From Chionis minor (lineage: Eukaryota; Chordata; Aves; Charadriiformes; Chionididae), in assembly GCA_013398295.1 (NCBI GenBank), contig VZSF01003237.1:1-64000 (forward strand): a stretch of 64,000 nucleotides of DNA. The letters are read 5' to 3'. Every line of letters starts with the position of its first letter. Positions within the stretch are counted from its first letter, which is position 1. The translations under genes were made by a program, and so were the position numbers. The notes under the pieces are model-generated. The model was not told the DNA's origin and did not search any database. It saw only the letters and a list, made by a program, of their open reading frames with translations. Of the stretch, positions 1 to 12,700 are shown piece after piece.

Positions 1-1000
1 ATATACAAGGTGAAGTAATACAACACAAGTTGATCTCCCAGCTTGTACGGGAAGCTGAAAAACTCCATGACAAATACAAACATCACCTGGCAGCAATTAA
101 AATGATATGCATTATCAACTTTCCTTTTGTACCAAACCTGAAATACAGCAGCCGCTAGAAAGGAAATTAACTCTATCCCAGCTGAAACCAGGACACAGTG
201 TTAACATGTATTTTTGGCTCAGAGACAATAAAGCAAAGCAGTTGGCTCAATACAACGGTATTTGCCCACAGAGTAGTTTGGACGCTGCTTAGAAGACAGG
301 GTTTGCTTTGATTTTTTCCACAAGCAGTTACTGGCAGCAAGGAGAGAGGAATGGAGAAATAGGTTGGTTTGAGTATAATAATTGTTGTTGTTTAGTGTTG
401 TCTGTGAATTAGAGTTAAAATAAAGGATAAGAATTTATGCTTACAAGCCTAGTTTTTGTGAATTTACTAAGATATCAATATTCATTACAAATATCTAGAA
501 GGATCTCCTGCGTTCAACATATATTACCTGTCTATAGGATTTCTTAATTATTAAAGTATAATTACCAGCATCTGCTTGCACTTTAATCCAGTGTGTAAAA
601 ATCTTTTTTTTCTGAAGGAAGCCAGAACTTTCCGTAGTGCGCTGTAGCTGCAGGTCTTATTTGAGATCCTCTGCTGAGAGTGCTTGGAAGTGTATGTTTT
701 ATAACCCTCTACAATCTGGCATCAAATAAACAGATATTTCCAGTTTCTAGTATATAATACAAATCCATACAGAAGATAGTCATCTTTAAGAAATAAATTA
801 ATCCTATAGAAACATAATTACATCTCCAGATGATTAAGTATCACCCCTTACTGAATGGAGAAAGTGGTTTCCATATCTGCCAACTGGTATGATAGAAAAT
901 GAATCAGCAAACCAAAAATCTAGAATCCATAACTTTTTTTTTCTTTTTTAATCAGAGAGGATTGACTTTGGCTTACTTAAGAGACTAAATAGAAGAGTTT

Positions 1001-1060
1001 GGATATCTCAGTAGGTAGCACCTTCATCTTCCTGCCAGAAAGACATGGGTTTAAACTGTA
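1001..1060 (+). repeat. Possible degenerate tRNA-derived SINE head
   Basis: TATCTCAGTAGG (1004-1015) resembles a Pol III A box, and GGGTTTAAACTG (1048-1059) resembles a decayed B box at tRNA-like spacing. No cloverleaf with paired acceptor arms is evident, so it is not a working tRNA. It could equally be chance. Confidence 0.28.
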
Positions 1061-1186
1061 GATAAGAAACCTAGGCATGCGTAGCTGTCCCAGCAGGATA
1101 TCCAGTTGCTGGGTTACTAGAGGAACTGTTCCACAATTATCCAGGCTCAATACAGAGCATTAAACATTCCGATAGGAATCTCGTGG

Positions 1187-1312
1187 TGCTCAACAAAGGG
1201 AAACGCCAAATCCTGCACCTGACTTCTTTTACTGCAAATGAGATAAAGCATTGGAGCAGTTTGCCCAGAGAGGCTGTAAAGTTGGAAATTTAGAAATACT
1301 CCAAACCACGCA
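1187..1312 (+). mobile_element. Old, internally deleted CR1 relic
   Basis: Bases about 1190-1222 translate to LNKGKRQILHL, which resembles the conserved FNKGKC-x-VLHL end of the CR1 reverse transcriptase. About 30 bases later, GCCCAGAGAGGCTGT (1263-1277) and a following segment resembling GAGATATTCAAAACC match the CR1 3' end. The two parts are much closer than in an intact element, so an internal deletion is implied. Divergence is high. Confidence 0.5.
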
Positions 1313-4300
1313 CTGTAACAAGTTCAGCAGTTAGTACCTTTTAGAGGTGTGGAAGATCTGCGGGTTCTCTGCATGGCCCAAGGCTGGCCAGGACTCGCTG
1401 AGTAGGTTCGTGGTATCTCCTTGTGCAGCCCCCACAGAAGGTACAGGTCACTTTATTCCACAGTCTGCACTCTCAGAGGTTTTGTAGTTTCCCAGTGTTG
1501 ACAATTAAAAGGGTGAGATTTGATGCTGCTCGGATTCAAAGCAAATTTCTTGTGGTGATTTGAAGTCCACAAGTGTTTTTTCTCAAACCTTGTCTTGCTC
1601 ATACACTGTCATTGCAGGTAGTAGAGGTCTTGCCCAAAAACTTGCACAGAAAATAAGCACAGGGTGCTTGATCAATATTTATTTTTAATTTTACAGAAAG
1701 ATTTTTTAATTCTTTTTTCATTTGGAAGTCCTCTTTCTGAACTGCTTGATTAGAATTGAAGTCTTCCTCTCCTTGTCAGTGTTAACAGCTGGGGGCGCGG
1801 AGAAGGGGTGTTCTTTTGCTTTGGTATTTGTTCCTGTGTTGGTTTACTTTTGGTTTTGCTTATTTTGGTCTCTGTGCATGACTTCTGAGATGACGTGTTG
1901 AGGAACAGTAATCATAAAGAAAAGTTTTGGCCTTCTCCATGTTCACTTTTCTGTCCCAAGTGCTGTATGCATTTGTTAGGATCTCAGCAGCATCCCTTTC
2001 TGAGACCTCTTTCAGAATACTTCATTTTAGACTTTGCTAACTTATGCTTAGGTCAGCAACAGTTAAAATCAGTTAAGGATCCGGGGCTGGTATTTCTGAA
2101 TTATTTTATATGCTTTCTAATACCTGCCTCGAAAAGGCAGCCCTGTGTTACACCTGTATGCATGATTATATTGAGAAACAGTGCTTCCTATTCAAAGTAT
2201 TCATAGGAAAATATTAGAAACATTTATTTTATTTCTGATGACATTTTACAACCATGCAAAAAAAGAGTTGCAGATTGATAATTTTAATTTCTATTTCCAA
2301 ATTAAGAGGAAATGATGTATGTTTGTTTCTGGATGCGCTGTTGTTGATATTATTGAGAATTTTGGTGCTATAGGCTTTTTTTCTACCTTGGCACCCATGG
2401 CTGTTATGCACTGCCCCAGAAGAAGAAGGCGGCAATGCTGATCTGAAGAATTCTATCCTTAATGCTTAATGTAGCTGAAGAGCTTAAAACACCCTTGTTT
2501 CTCAAACGCTTCCCTTCAGCAGGTGACAGTGTCCAGCTAAGATTCCTGTATTACAGTAGATGAGATTAAATAGAACCGAAAGCCTGTTGGTTTCTAGTGT
2601 TTCTGCTCTGAAGAGCAGCTCCTAGCTCTGGGGTGTTAAGCAATAGTCTCTTTCGATGTACGTTGTTTTAAACAGTGTATGTATTTAGTAGCGAGGTCTT
2701 TAAATAGATTTTTTTTCCCCCCAATTTGTTTTTAGTACTTAGATGCTTTAGGTCCTTAATGGCCAGTCACATTCTAATTCTGTTTCATCTCTTGAGCGCT
2801 GGGTCTAATTTTAGAGCTTTGGACTGGAATTAGAAATGGAGGGAACAGCATGGACTATGTTTTCCCATTGAAACTGAAGGGTGTACTTTTTCTTAAGTGT
2901 TATCTCCATGTTGCTGCAACTATTACTGATATTATTGCTGCTGGTAATCTGTGTAGCATATGTTGACAATGCCAGCAGATGTCTGAATTTCAGCCAGAAG
3001 ATGTGATTCTAGATATTAAGATATTGCAGAAACATTGTATTTATAAATTTATGAATTCATAATCATAACAGAAGGTTCTGTGGTAATAAAAATGGTAATG
3101 TGTTGCAAAAAAGCTATGGAATTGAGAACATATTCTAATTCTGTTGTTTCTGTATTTTTCTTAAGCTCACAATGGTTTTGAGAGCTGCAGAGATTTTTCT
3201 TAGCTGCTTTTACATCATTTTAGTTTAAGGCTTGTAAATGTGTTTAACTGGCTGCCTCTATAGTAGTAAAAGCAGCTCAGCAAAGCAGCTGTGGTACCAG
3301 CTTTCCAAGGTTCCATTTCTCCAGCATGTTACTCTATTGTTTCGTAATATCTACCTCGGTGGCTGCGAAACAACTTAGTTACTATGGCCAGTCAGGCCTG
3401 GGTTTTTCTCATTACCAATCCCTATTTTGTCTCCTCACAGCTGGTTTGAGATCGCCAATAAATATCATGCATTTGAAATGTAAAGGCTAGATATTACTGC
3501 TCTATGCCATTGTGCAAAGAACATAGGTGCTTAGGCATGGTAGATTGCTTGAAAGCTTAAAGGCATTGGGAATATTACAATTATAAGCAGAGTAACTCTT
3601 TTTCATCTTTTTTTTTTTCTTTTTTCCTTTCATATGCTGAGTCCAGATGCTGTTTGTGTGTTTTTCCTTTGTGTGTAGAAAAGCCTAAAATTTTCCTTGT
3701 AGTGTTCTCTGCTCTAAGTTGTGCTGTGTGGAAAGAATTTCTCAAACTTTCTAATAATTTTGTCTTTTGGTAGAGTTTTGAATCTTCTGAACCTCACATC
3801 TTTTTTCATTGGCAATGACATAGTCTTAACAACTTCCATAGTGGATTCTGCAGCTGTTTATATGGAAATGCAACATTTAGAAAACATTTCATGTTTTTAA
3901 TTTTCACCAACACAGTTTGGTAGCTGATTCAAAGTGAAGAGTCAAGCACATGTAAGCCACGCACGCTTCACAGATTATAAAATTGAGAACCTAAAATTTA
4001 GCTTATAATTTTTTCAGAATTCATTGCAATATTTCTACACAGGAAGTTCTGTGATTTGGTTTCTGTTTGGTTGGTTTTGTAATAACAGAAAATTTAATAA
4101 CTTCATTCTTTCTCCCTATAAATCCAAGTAAGTCCTGTTACAAATACTTGAAGGCAAGGAGACATTTTTCATCTGATTCAATAACTTGTCTTATAGATTT
4201 CCTGATTTTGATAAGACAAAGCCATACACTTCTACTTTATTTAAATGATAAATTAGGAATTTATCTAGCGCTTAATTCCTGGTTATAGAATTACTTCAAT

Positions 4301-7300
4301 ATATTTACAGTTATTTAATACCCGTTTCTAATATGCTTATAAATATTAGCATCTCTTTGGGCAAATTTGTAAATATATGTCATCTATTGATCACATTAAC
4401 ATCTCTAGAAACTGAGTTTATCCTCATATAAAGCATGATTCAATCAATAGAAATTAGAACATTTTTCCTTTAGAAGATGTTCAGTCTTATTGTAAAAACT
4501 ACAGGAGATGAAGAACTCACCACATGGCTGGAGAAACTGCTCAGTGGTTATTAAGTATTCTCATTATTATTTTTTTTCGCCATTCATGCCTGACTCTTTG
4601 CCTGACAGTTCTCCCATGCACGTCTTTATATCCCTTCAGCAAAATGAGAAAGAAATCTGAACTCCGTCATTTTACTCTGAATATTTTTCCCTTTCTTTTT
4701 ACCAGCAGCAGCCCTGTTGCCCTCTGGGCGTACGTACGCTAAAAACGGTTAGCGCATACAGCTTTATTGACAAAATCCTCCACTGAAAATACAGCTCACC
4801 CAAGCAAAATATGCTCTCCTGCTGCTTCCTAATCCAATTCCTCAAATGGATTAAGCAGTATTGTAAAGAGGACTCCTTTGCTTGCACCACTGCATCTTCT
4901 GCTGGCTTTTGCTGATGCATGCTTTTATACACCGGGATTTTGTCTTTCTTACACTCTCAACTTTAGTAGCAACCTTGGGCAGCCACTGTTACAGCAGAAA
5001 TGTAGTAAAAGTACGTGGTTCCTCCACTAAGCAGCTGCTTTATTTTGGTGCAGATTTAGAAATGTTTCCTGTAGATAGAGCATGATGGAGGTGCACTCCA
5101 TGGGGTTTATGTTGGGAGGGCAAGTAAATGCCCAGTGTTTGGTGTTGAACTGAGCGTGGCACTTCGCCTTGGTTCTGTCTGTGGCGATGCGCTTTACCTG
5201 CATCGCGTCAGTCCTGACATTGCCTGCGGAGACCTGCCCTCCGCCACTCCAAACAGTCAGCAGCTGGAAGAGTTCGAGTAGGAGTCTGGAACTGACCAGT
5301 TCCCGTGTCAGTTTAATGCCTATGTTGTTTCTAATAATTACATACTAGAACTACAGACAAGGTGTTAGTTTTATCACATAAGCTAATCAAACAAACAACG
5401 TTTCCTTCTTTATTACATTGCATATAAGTGTAATTTATTTTTCTGACAGATTCTTACACAGCAAAGCTGAAGACTTTGAACGTTTATAAAAGTTAATTAC
5501 TGGCCTGAGTAAATGCTTGCTTTTCCAGATACCTTGACATGAAGGCATAGAGGGAATCCTATTGCATTTTGTCAGCTCCCCAAATGTTTCCACAGCTCAG
5601 TCTGTGGCATTCACACGTGAATGAAATTGCGTCTCTCGCTCTGTTCCATTTGTCTGGATTCTGTGTTTTCTTCCAGTCCGTAGCGATGCTGCACTTGCTC
5701 CCAGTTCCCTAGGTTGCTTTTATTGCAGTGACCTTTTCCAGCTACCTAGGGTGCTATTTGTCATTCAGCTCTCCTTCAGTCCTTGCCTCACCCCACCAAG
5801 GTACTGCCTTACATGTCGCTCCTTTACAATAGTTCCTTTCTATTTAATGCATTTGTGTTGGATATCATAGGGCTGTAACAGTGTGATTTTCCGTAATTGA
5901 GCTTTTTGCTCCTTTTATTCAGGTCAGGTCTAATGATTTGTGAAATAAATAAATAAAGGCATACATACAGGCAGAAAAATAATGGCATCCTTGTGGTTAT
6001 CGTGATACTCATCTTGCATATCTGGGATCAGGAAAAAACTAGTAAATCAAAACAAAAGAGAATTGGCAACTTAATATGGAAGTTGTATTGTTTTGAGAAG
6101 GCTCCTTGTCCTTGATGCTCTGTTGATTTAGGAGCAATAACTAGAACACTGTAGAAAATGAGTGTGACCTTTTATAAATGATAAAAAGTAATGAGTGACT
6201 ATAGAAGCCTATATATACCAAAACCCTAAAAGCCAGGGAGTCTTTCTGTGCTGCTAGATCTTCCAAAATCTGCCAAAGAGGGACTGGCTTACTGTGAAGT
6301 ACCATGCTCCAAAACTTCCAGTCGTAAACAGCGACAGGGCAGTTCAGTATTGTCTCAGTACTCTAAGAAAAAGATTTCTGACCTGATTATTTTGAAACAA
6401 CATACTTGGTCTTGAGTATTGTAGAATGGGAAGTCCCAGCTGCTAATTCAAATGATCTGGGGAGAACTCAGAAATCTGGACTTCAGTATTGCACAGTGGA
6501 TTAATTAAATCTTTAATGTACAGACTATGGTAATTATTTTACATTTTATAAATCACTTTTTCCGCTGGAACCAGTGGGAATTTTGCACACCAAACACCAA
6601 GCTGACTTCTCCTTAATACACACTGTAATGAAGAGTGAGATGTTCTGCCTAACAAAACACAGTGTTTCAGCATGGTTATTAATATTTGTTCCCACAAATG
6701 GGTGGATAATTTTTTCACTTGACACAAATCTGTCACTTATAGGGACTAGCAAACGTAAAAGATGTAAAATCTTTGTAAGTTTGTGAGCTCCAGATTTCTG
6801 AAAACATAATTTACGAAATCAAGAGAAGGGAGTTTGGGGAGTTAGAGCTCAAGTGGTAAATGATGGCTTTGAACTATTCTGTCAAGCGGTGAGAACGAGG
6901 ATTGGGACTGGGATGGTATGGGAGTGGGTATAAGTCCTTAGTGACCCTGTGATACAAGTTTCATAAACTCTTGGCATTTCTAGTGTAGCTGAAAACTTGC
7001 TACAAAAGCAAAAGGGAGTAACGTGGAAGCAAAACAAGAAAAAAAGGTGATTGGTAAGGCTAATGTGGATGAAAGAAGAAATTTGGACTTCTTCAATTTG
7101 CAAATTTGGTTAGGAAGAGCAATATGAATGACCTCAATCTAAAGCAAAATGTGGGTTTGATTTTTTTCCATTTTAAGTTGCAACCTTTTTGTTTAACTTT
7201 CTTTCAGCATGAGTTAAAATAAAAACAATAGAAGCAAATCCTCAAAATGAAAGGTGAAAATATTTGTGTCAAAGTCTTCCAAATGAAATGGTTCAGCATT

Positions 7301-9049
7301 TCAAAAATGAAGTAATTATTGTTTTGATTGGATGTTTCTGCATTTTTCAGATCTATTTTCCCTTCCTTCCCTATCTTTTTCAGCTAAAAATGTAGCAAAA
7401 TTTAATTAGATGCTCATGAATGGTTTGTCTCCTTGCAGTCTGAAGCAGGCTGTGGGCAGAAACCAGTTTAAAAATAGCTATTCTAAGATCCATGAATTTA
7501 GTAGAGCTGGTAAGGCCAGTCAATTATACTTGTGAGCACCCTATGCAGCTGGAGAAGAGGCTGCAGAGAAAAACAGACCGCCTTGAAGAAAAGGAGGAAT
7601 TTCCAAGACTCTGAGTTTCCAATTTGAGACTGTGACTTGAAAGCGAGATGAGATTACGGAGACCGATGTGTATGAACAGACTGAGAACTGGTGGTTCTGG
7701 TAATGCAGAAAGGCTGGTGAGGGACTTTACTTATAAAACTAATCTGAGGAAAAGACACAAGAGACTGGCTAGAACACAAACTTTTAAAAGCGTACTGTCA
7801 GCAACTAAAGCCCAATCCATCTACACAAGTAGCACAGCCACTTCTTCCAAATCGTTTACGGAAAGAAGTTATATAATACAAATCACTAGAAACCATTCTC
7901 CAGAAGTACATAGATGCCCACAAAACTTATTTCTTCATTTGTATTTCCAACCACACACCAGTTATTCTAAATATCTTTCTTTTTCTTTCTGTTCTTTTTG
8001 TCTTGTTGACAGCTGGAAAGATTCTACAGTCGTCATTCTTCAATTCTTCTGAGATCATGCCAGAAACGCAAATGCATTAGAGAGTCTTGTTTCATTTTCT
8101 TTTTTTGGAACAATTTCCATTAATATCCTGCTGTCAGAAAGCAACTGGTACTGTTTCGCAGCTCTTTATCATAGCAGTTTTATTCTGGGGAGCTGCAACG
8201 ATTGCTCATGGAGACCCAGAACCCCACAGAGTAGCTCACTCTTCTGGGTAACAGGGAAGGTAAACTGCTCAGTCAAATTTAGTTCAGGTGATAGCAACTT
8301 CTTAATATTTAACATTTAAATTTCTTTGAGAAAATTAGTATTGCTGGACCAGCAGCCTTTGCATTCAATGCTTGCTTTACAAGATAATATAGACTGGTTT
8401 ATAGAATAGAATTTTCTTTATAGGACAGGCAGATTCAGTTCAAATTTGCAAATTCCTAAGGGGCCTACAGGCCCAAATTCAGTTTTTGGTTATTTGGTTT
8501 GGTGTTTGTTCTCTCTAAATGGTTGGGTTTTGTTTGGTTTTGGAGGGGAGAATGCATGTAGTTGCGGTTTGGGGTTTGGTTGTTTTAGGGGGTTTTTTAG
8601 CCATCTTTCTGGGAATTTTAGTTTTGAACTGTTTTTTAATAATCAATTTTTTGGTTCATTTGATTGACAGAAAATACATTGCAGTTGGTTCTTTTCAGGA
8701 ATTAATGCTCTAGCATGCTGACTTATATTAAAAGGATTTACAGAAATATCACCATTAGGTTTCAGTGTATGCAAAAACTCTGCAGTTCAATTATTCGCAG
8801 TTCCCAGAAAATCCTCTGAGGTAGTTTTATGAGAAAGTATCTAAAAAATTTGAGGAAACTGTAGTGAAATCATATTGTTTCAGATTTTGGTTTAAGCGTA
8901 GTGTTATCAAAGAACAGAAAAATAATAAATAAAAAATAAACAAACAAACAAAAAAACCCCAGCAAACACAAAAGGAAAAAGAAAGCATTCCTCTCTTTGG
9001 TTTTTCTACACCCCACCATGTTTCCCCAACACCAAAACTCTCTGTATCT

Positions 9050-9084
9050 CCCCCCCCCCCCCCCCCNNNNCCCCCCCCCCCCCC
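9050..9084. repeat. Poly(C) tract interrupted by a 4-base N gap
   Basis: A run of 17 C, then N at 9067-9070, then 14 C. The N block marks unresolved sequence, and the true tract length is unknown. The minus strand is a G tract that could form a quadruplex and block polymerases, which would explain the gap. Confidence 0.97.
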
Positions 9085-9397
9085 ATTAGTCTTCAATCTG
9101 AGCAACTGCTAGACTTCTGTTCCTCTTTTCACATAAAAGTTTCTATTTTCTCACCACAAAGCAAAGACAGACCAAATATCATAGGTGGGAAGCAGGGAGT
9201 ACTTCCCAAAGCGACCCAACCATGAGAGCAGGATTCTTGGCTGGCCAGGCCACCATGTTCCTGTAGAAATTTCCAAGTTCTCTATGAAAGTACATACATA
9301 TTTTCCTAAGATTTGCTTTCTCTACATTCAATTTGCATTTTGAAATCTGTTGAAGAGATGAAACATTATTAATTTAATAGTAGAAAAAACATAAAGA

Positions 9398-9785
9398 CAG
9401 GCTGAGAGAGTTTGGGTTGTTCAGCCTAGAGAAGAGAAGGCTCTGGGGAGACCTTTCCAGTACCTAAAGGGGACCAGCAGGAAAGGTGGGGAGGAACTCT
9501 GGATCAGGGACTGGAGCAATAGGACAAGGGGCAACGTTTTGAAACTGAAAGAGAGTAGGTTTACATTAGGTCTCAGGAAGAAATTTGTCACTCTGAGAGT
9601 GGTGAGCCCCTGGCCCAGGCTGCCCAGAGAAGCTGTGGCTGCCCCATCCCTGGAGGTGTCCAAGGCCAGGTTGGACGGGGCTTGGAGCAACCTGGTCTAG
9701 TGGGAGGTGTCCCTGCCCAGGGCAGGGGGGTGGGACTAGATGAGCTTTAAGGACCCTTCCAACTTGAACCATTCCATGAATATGT
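9398..9785 (+). mobile_element. CR1 LINE, 5'-truncated, 3' end
   Basis: A sense copy of about 390 bp. It starts near GACAGGCTGAGAGAGTTTGG, includes GAGAAGGCTCTGGGGAGACC, and has the TGGTCTAGTGGGAGGTGTCC block at 9692-9711. It ends in CCTTCCAACTTGAACCATTC and a decayed terminal repeat. Open frames inside it on the minus strand are shadows of the repeat. Confidence 0.95.
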
Positions 9786-12700
9786 GAACGTTGCTAAATA
9801 TTCCTATGAGTAGAATTCACAGCAATGGAGAATGTTTCAAGCAGACACGCAGCAAATTGCTCAAATGTGGAACAACCTGTGGCACAAATCTGCCTGCTCT
9901 AACAGGCTTCATAAAATTGAAGAGAACGTATTTTCTTGCTGCTCTCCCAGCTGCTTTTCGTTAATCTGTGTTATTACATGATGGTTAGATGTTCTCTAAT
10001 GATTCCTTGTTTGTACCCTATTCATCAAAATTCAAGTAATGAAACTGTTTTCCTGCTTTTTTTGTTCTTAAATCTTGTTTGAGCCACTAACTCAATGCCT
10101 AGTGCTACTTTTAGCACTTTTTCATGTGGCAATCTCTGTTTCACAACTACAAACCAACAAAAGAATGTGCTGTGCAGCTGAATTTCCATTGCTAAGCAAT
10201 TTGAAGTAAGGATATTAAAACCACTGATACTTTAGAAGTGATCCATATCAGAGTATCAGTTTTTATTCTGTCTTTATGTAAACCTTAGGGGTTTTTTCAG
10301 AAATTTTTTTATACCACAGTTCAATTAGCTGAAAGCATTAAAAGATTACTTGCAGGATTTAAAAAAGAATAGATAATTAAGCTTCAAATAGTGGTGACTT
10401 ATTGGCTGGTCCACTGCAAACATTATATATTTAGTCAAGACATAGGGACAGTACTGTGAAGAGTTTTTGAACTTACAGTCAAAATTCAGGTTCCTGCACT
10501 TGTATTTATCTCTGTTGAATCCTTTTCATGAGACATTTGAGATCCGATATTGATAAAAAATCACTAGGGAAAAAAAGTTGAATTTTCAGAAAAATGAGAC
10601 AACTAAAAGGAATATAATGCTGTTGCTTTTAATGATACTAAAGTTAGGTTGCTTTTTTGCATACTGGAAGAGCTCCAAAAAAGCTATTGGTACGCACTTT
10701 GGGAGTACTTAAGTCTCAGTGGCTCAGAGTGGCATACAGCTCTGCTATGTCATAGTGAATTGTTGTGCCTCCCACAGGCTTTATTGGGCTAATCAATTCA
10801 TCAGGACTTTGCCTAGAATTAAAACTGCATAGTAAAGGTTTCAGGAAATAAAATTGCATATCCACTTATAAACACAATGCACATCTGATTAAAAAAAAAA
10901 AAAAAAAAGTGTGACAAAGGAAATTAAAATAGCAGTGGATTTCTAATTGAATTGGAATACCTAAGTTTCTTCCACAAAAGTAATGAAATTTCACAAGTGA
11001 AAGTTACGCGTTTTGGATGGGCATGAATATGCTCAAATATTACATTACCGAGCATGTCACAGGATGAAGTATACTCTGGACATCTTAATGGGATATCCTG
11101 ACAGCTGTCAGTAAAGCAAATATTATTGACCAGTAGAAAAAATGATCATTGCAAAAACAGGGTAATTAACACCTATGCTTACATGCTTCACTGCTTCAGA
11201 AAATTGATCCAATAGACATGATCATGCAGGGGATGAACTAGTAATTAAATAGGTACACATAAGTATTGTCTTTATTTCATAAATCTTCAAAATCTTACAG
11301 CACTTACTTTTAAGGTGATCATTACCTTAAAACTTTTATCTGTAACATGATAGAAAATTTTGGAAGAATTGGATAGAATTATTCTATAGAAAACAAAAAA
11401 ATGTTAGTAGAGTCCTGTAGAATGGTTGCTGTGTTAAAATCTGATGAATTTGCCAGTTAAGAATATGTTTGAGAGGAGTCTTTGAAGACGAGTTTATTCT
11501 CAAATATGATGGACTTTATAGCATTGATCTTAATGTGGCCACTAGCTTAGGAAAGAAAGCTACTGATTTTGAACACTTACTATTTTTTTTTCATGAGAAA
11601 AATAATTCAATCTCTGCTTTTAAACCACCAACCACTATTTTGTAACCCCATAGTTAAACTATTTCAAGGCTATTATAATATTTTGCTGTTTGTACTATTT
11701 CAGCAGACATTATTTAATAGATATTTATGTTGCTAGATGTGTTTGGCTATTGCCCATATCCAGCCTGCAGACCTATATAGTTTATAGGCGATTTTTGTAT
11801 CAAACGTGCATATATGCGTGTATATAACCCCTGTGAGTCACGCTCTCCATCCCATATCTACATGTACTAAAATAGTGTTGCCTGGAGTGGGAGGAACACG
11901 CTCAGCTTACTCGTCCTCTATTTTGTCAATGCTCAGCAGATGGTGGAGACTGTATGTCTAAGTTAACGGAAACAAAAATTGCACAAAAAATACTATGTCC
12001 AGAAAAATAGTCACATAAACTTTAAAAAAAAAAAAAAAAATCAATTAATATAAGCCAAGAAATGATGGAAAGCTGGGTGATGACTTGAGACATCAGCGAT
12101 GGCAGGACTTTGAGGCATTCTTAAAAATTATATTCTGTGCCAGATTTCTCAGGACTTCCAGCTGTCATTTAATCACTCAAATCAGCTTTTAGGGTTTCAG
12201 AGGGTCAGAGGAGATATAGTTCATTTTGAAAATGTGCTCATTGTTCAGGTTACCAAAAACCGCTTTACTCTTAAAAAACCTTACTCCACAATATTGAATA
12301 AGCTGAGATTTGCAATTTTCAGATTTCTGCCTGACGTAATCTCTGGGGGAGTTCTGTTTTAATCTTCTATTGTTCTTTATTGAGAGGAATAAGGAGTCAT
12401 GTAAACTCTTTTCCAGATTTTTTTCATGCAAGAACTGGTGTGACAACATAAACACATTTTATTTCCATTGTCTGATGTTGGCTAGAAATTACATCTTGCA
12501 CTTGGTAATATAACCTTGAAGTTCATTAGGCTGGTAGCTGGGAGATGTACAGATGGTGGGGTTTGGCAAGCCAGTGTTTTTGGTAAAGGTCTTCTCTGTT
12601 TGAAGTCAGCGATGTGATCGTTGATTTATTTATCACTGGTTTATTGTGATTTAAATGAAAACTTAATTAAGAGAGCTTTGATTGAAGTTCCATATGAAGA

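Larger units (their letters stand above)
1..9397 (+). other. Non-coding, intron-like DNA (TENM2 upstream intron or flank)
   Basis: AT-rich DNA without a convincing exon. It contains a degenerate tRNA-like SINE head (about 1001-1060), a CR1 relic (about 1187-1312), an AAAT microsatellite (about 5943-5957), a T-rich tract near 3608-3628, and a poly(C) tract with an N gap at 9050-9084. The 134-codon open frame at 7648-8052 has no recognisable domain, and its composition suits chance. If the preceding TENM2 exon lies further left, as family gene structure suggests, all of 1-46528 is one intron. Confidence 0.7.

Noticed and set aside
1001..1060. A functional tRNA gene
   Set aside because: Only A-box- and B-box-like motifs are visible. 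Acceptor and anticodon stems do not pair, so at most it is a decayed SINE head.
7648..8052. 134-codon open frame, basic N-terminus
   Set aside because: No recognised family and no splice or promoter context. The length is not exceptional for 64 kb of six-frame translation.
9421..9772. Minus-strand open frames of 68-89 codons
   Set aside because: They lie wholly within a sense CR1 copy and are antisense shadows of the repeat.
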